From: Planctomycetaceae bacterium
Lineage (GTDB): Bacteria; Planctomycetota; Planctomycetia; Pirellulales; Thermoguttaceae
Direction: 5' to 3'
Length of the DNA: 5,544 bases
Assembly (NCBI GenBank): GCA_031283825.1
Contig: JAITAZ010000095.1
Coordinates: 1-5,544, forward strand
Shown here in pieces: positions 5,440-5,544 of this stretch; within the stretch, counting starts at the first letter, position 1, and each line of letters begins with the position of its first letter. Under the pieces are notes generated by a model, which had not been told where the DNA came from, ran no database searches, and worked only from the letters and a program-made list of their open reading frames with translations. A program made the translations under genes and the position numbers.

Positions 5440-5467
5440 TTTGCGCAGAAACACAACTCCGCGCAAA
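5440..5467 (-). promoter_or_regulatory. Hairpin in the leader of the Cys-rich gene
   Basis: TTTGCGC and GCGCAAA (plus-strand 5440-5446 and 5461-5467) make a perfect 7-bp stem with a 14-nt loop in the predicted 5' untranslated region, about 30 nt upstream of the Shine-Dalgarno. There is no U-run after it, so it is more likely an mRNA-stabilising or protein-binding structure than an attenuator. Confidence 0.35.
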
Positions 5468-5488
5468 CGCTTAATCACGGACATCGGT

Positions 5489-5517
5489 ATTATAGCTTTA
5501 AAAAACCAAGTAATTCA
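5489..5517 (-). promoter_or_regulatory. Candidate sigma-70 promoter of the Cys-rich gene
   Basis: On the minus strand a perfect -10 hexamer TATAAT (5489-5494) is preceded, 17 bp upstream, by a weak -35 TGAATT (5512-5517). Transcription from about 5482 would give a leader of roughly 85 nt containing the hairpin and ribosome binding site. The -10 is convincing; the -35 is poor, so an activator may help. Confidence 0.5.
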
Positions 5518-5544
5518 CAAGAACTAAAAATAATTTGTTTTTTT

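Overview
The window looks like chromosomal DNA from an AT-rich member of the Planctomycetota or the wider PVC group. This is inferred from gene content, not from a marker gene. The main clues are an exported 3-keto-disaccharide hydrolase (DUF1080) domain protein, an exported six-bladed SMP-30/NHL-type beta-propeller, and an exported protein packed with Cys-x-Pro-Cys motifs. Proteins of these types are common in planctomycete genomes. Only about 58% of the window is coding, and the intergenic DNA is unusually rich in palindromic repeats.

Layout. Positions 1-153 hold the end of a hairpin-rich repeat (family B here), cut by the window edge. A minus-strand deoC (deoxyribose-phosphate aldolase) follows at 224-907. 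A gap of about 640 bp separates it from the divergent plus-strand genes and carries a second palindromic repeat (family A, 1316-1520) ending 24 bp before the next gene. The DUF1080 gene (1545-2393) has its own likely terminator. After it comes the beta-propeller gene (2543-3658), with a good Shine-Dalgarno and a signal peptide. The 1.15-kb gap from 3659 to 4810 contains a stack of repeats: a second copy of A is interrupted in its left arm by a small inverted-repeat element (family C, with an 8-bp target-site duplication) and in its middle by a full copy of B. To the right are two minus-strand terminator-like hairpins and a short palindrome. The last gene, on the minus strand (4811-5395), encodes the Cys-rich exported protein, with a recognisable promoter, leader hairpin and ribosome binding site upstream.

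How the genes may work together. DeoC is a cytoplasmic housekeeping or catabolic enzyme. The DUF1080 and propeller proteins are both predicted to be exported and may act on sugars or sugar lactones outside the cytoplasm, but a terminator separates them and no shared pathway is proven. The Cys-rich protein is probably a disulfide-linked or metal-binding envelope component. The most notable part of the window is the nested set of non-autonomous, MITE-like elements. No transposase is encoded here, so any movement would have needed one in trans. I found no convincing new defence or RNA-guided system, no CRISPR array, and no tRNA or rRNA gene.
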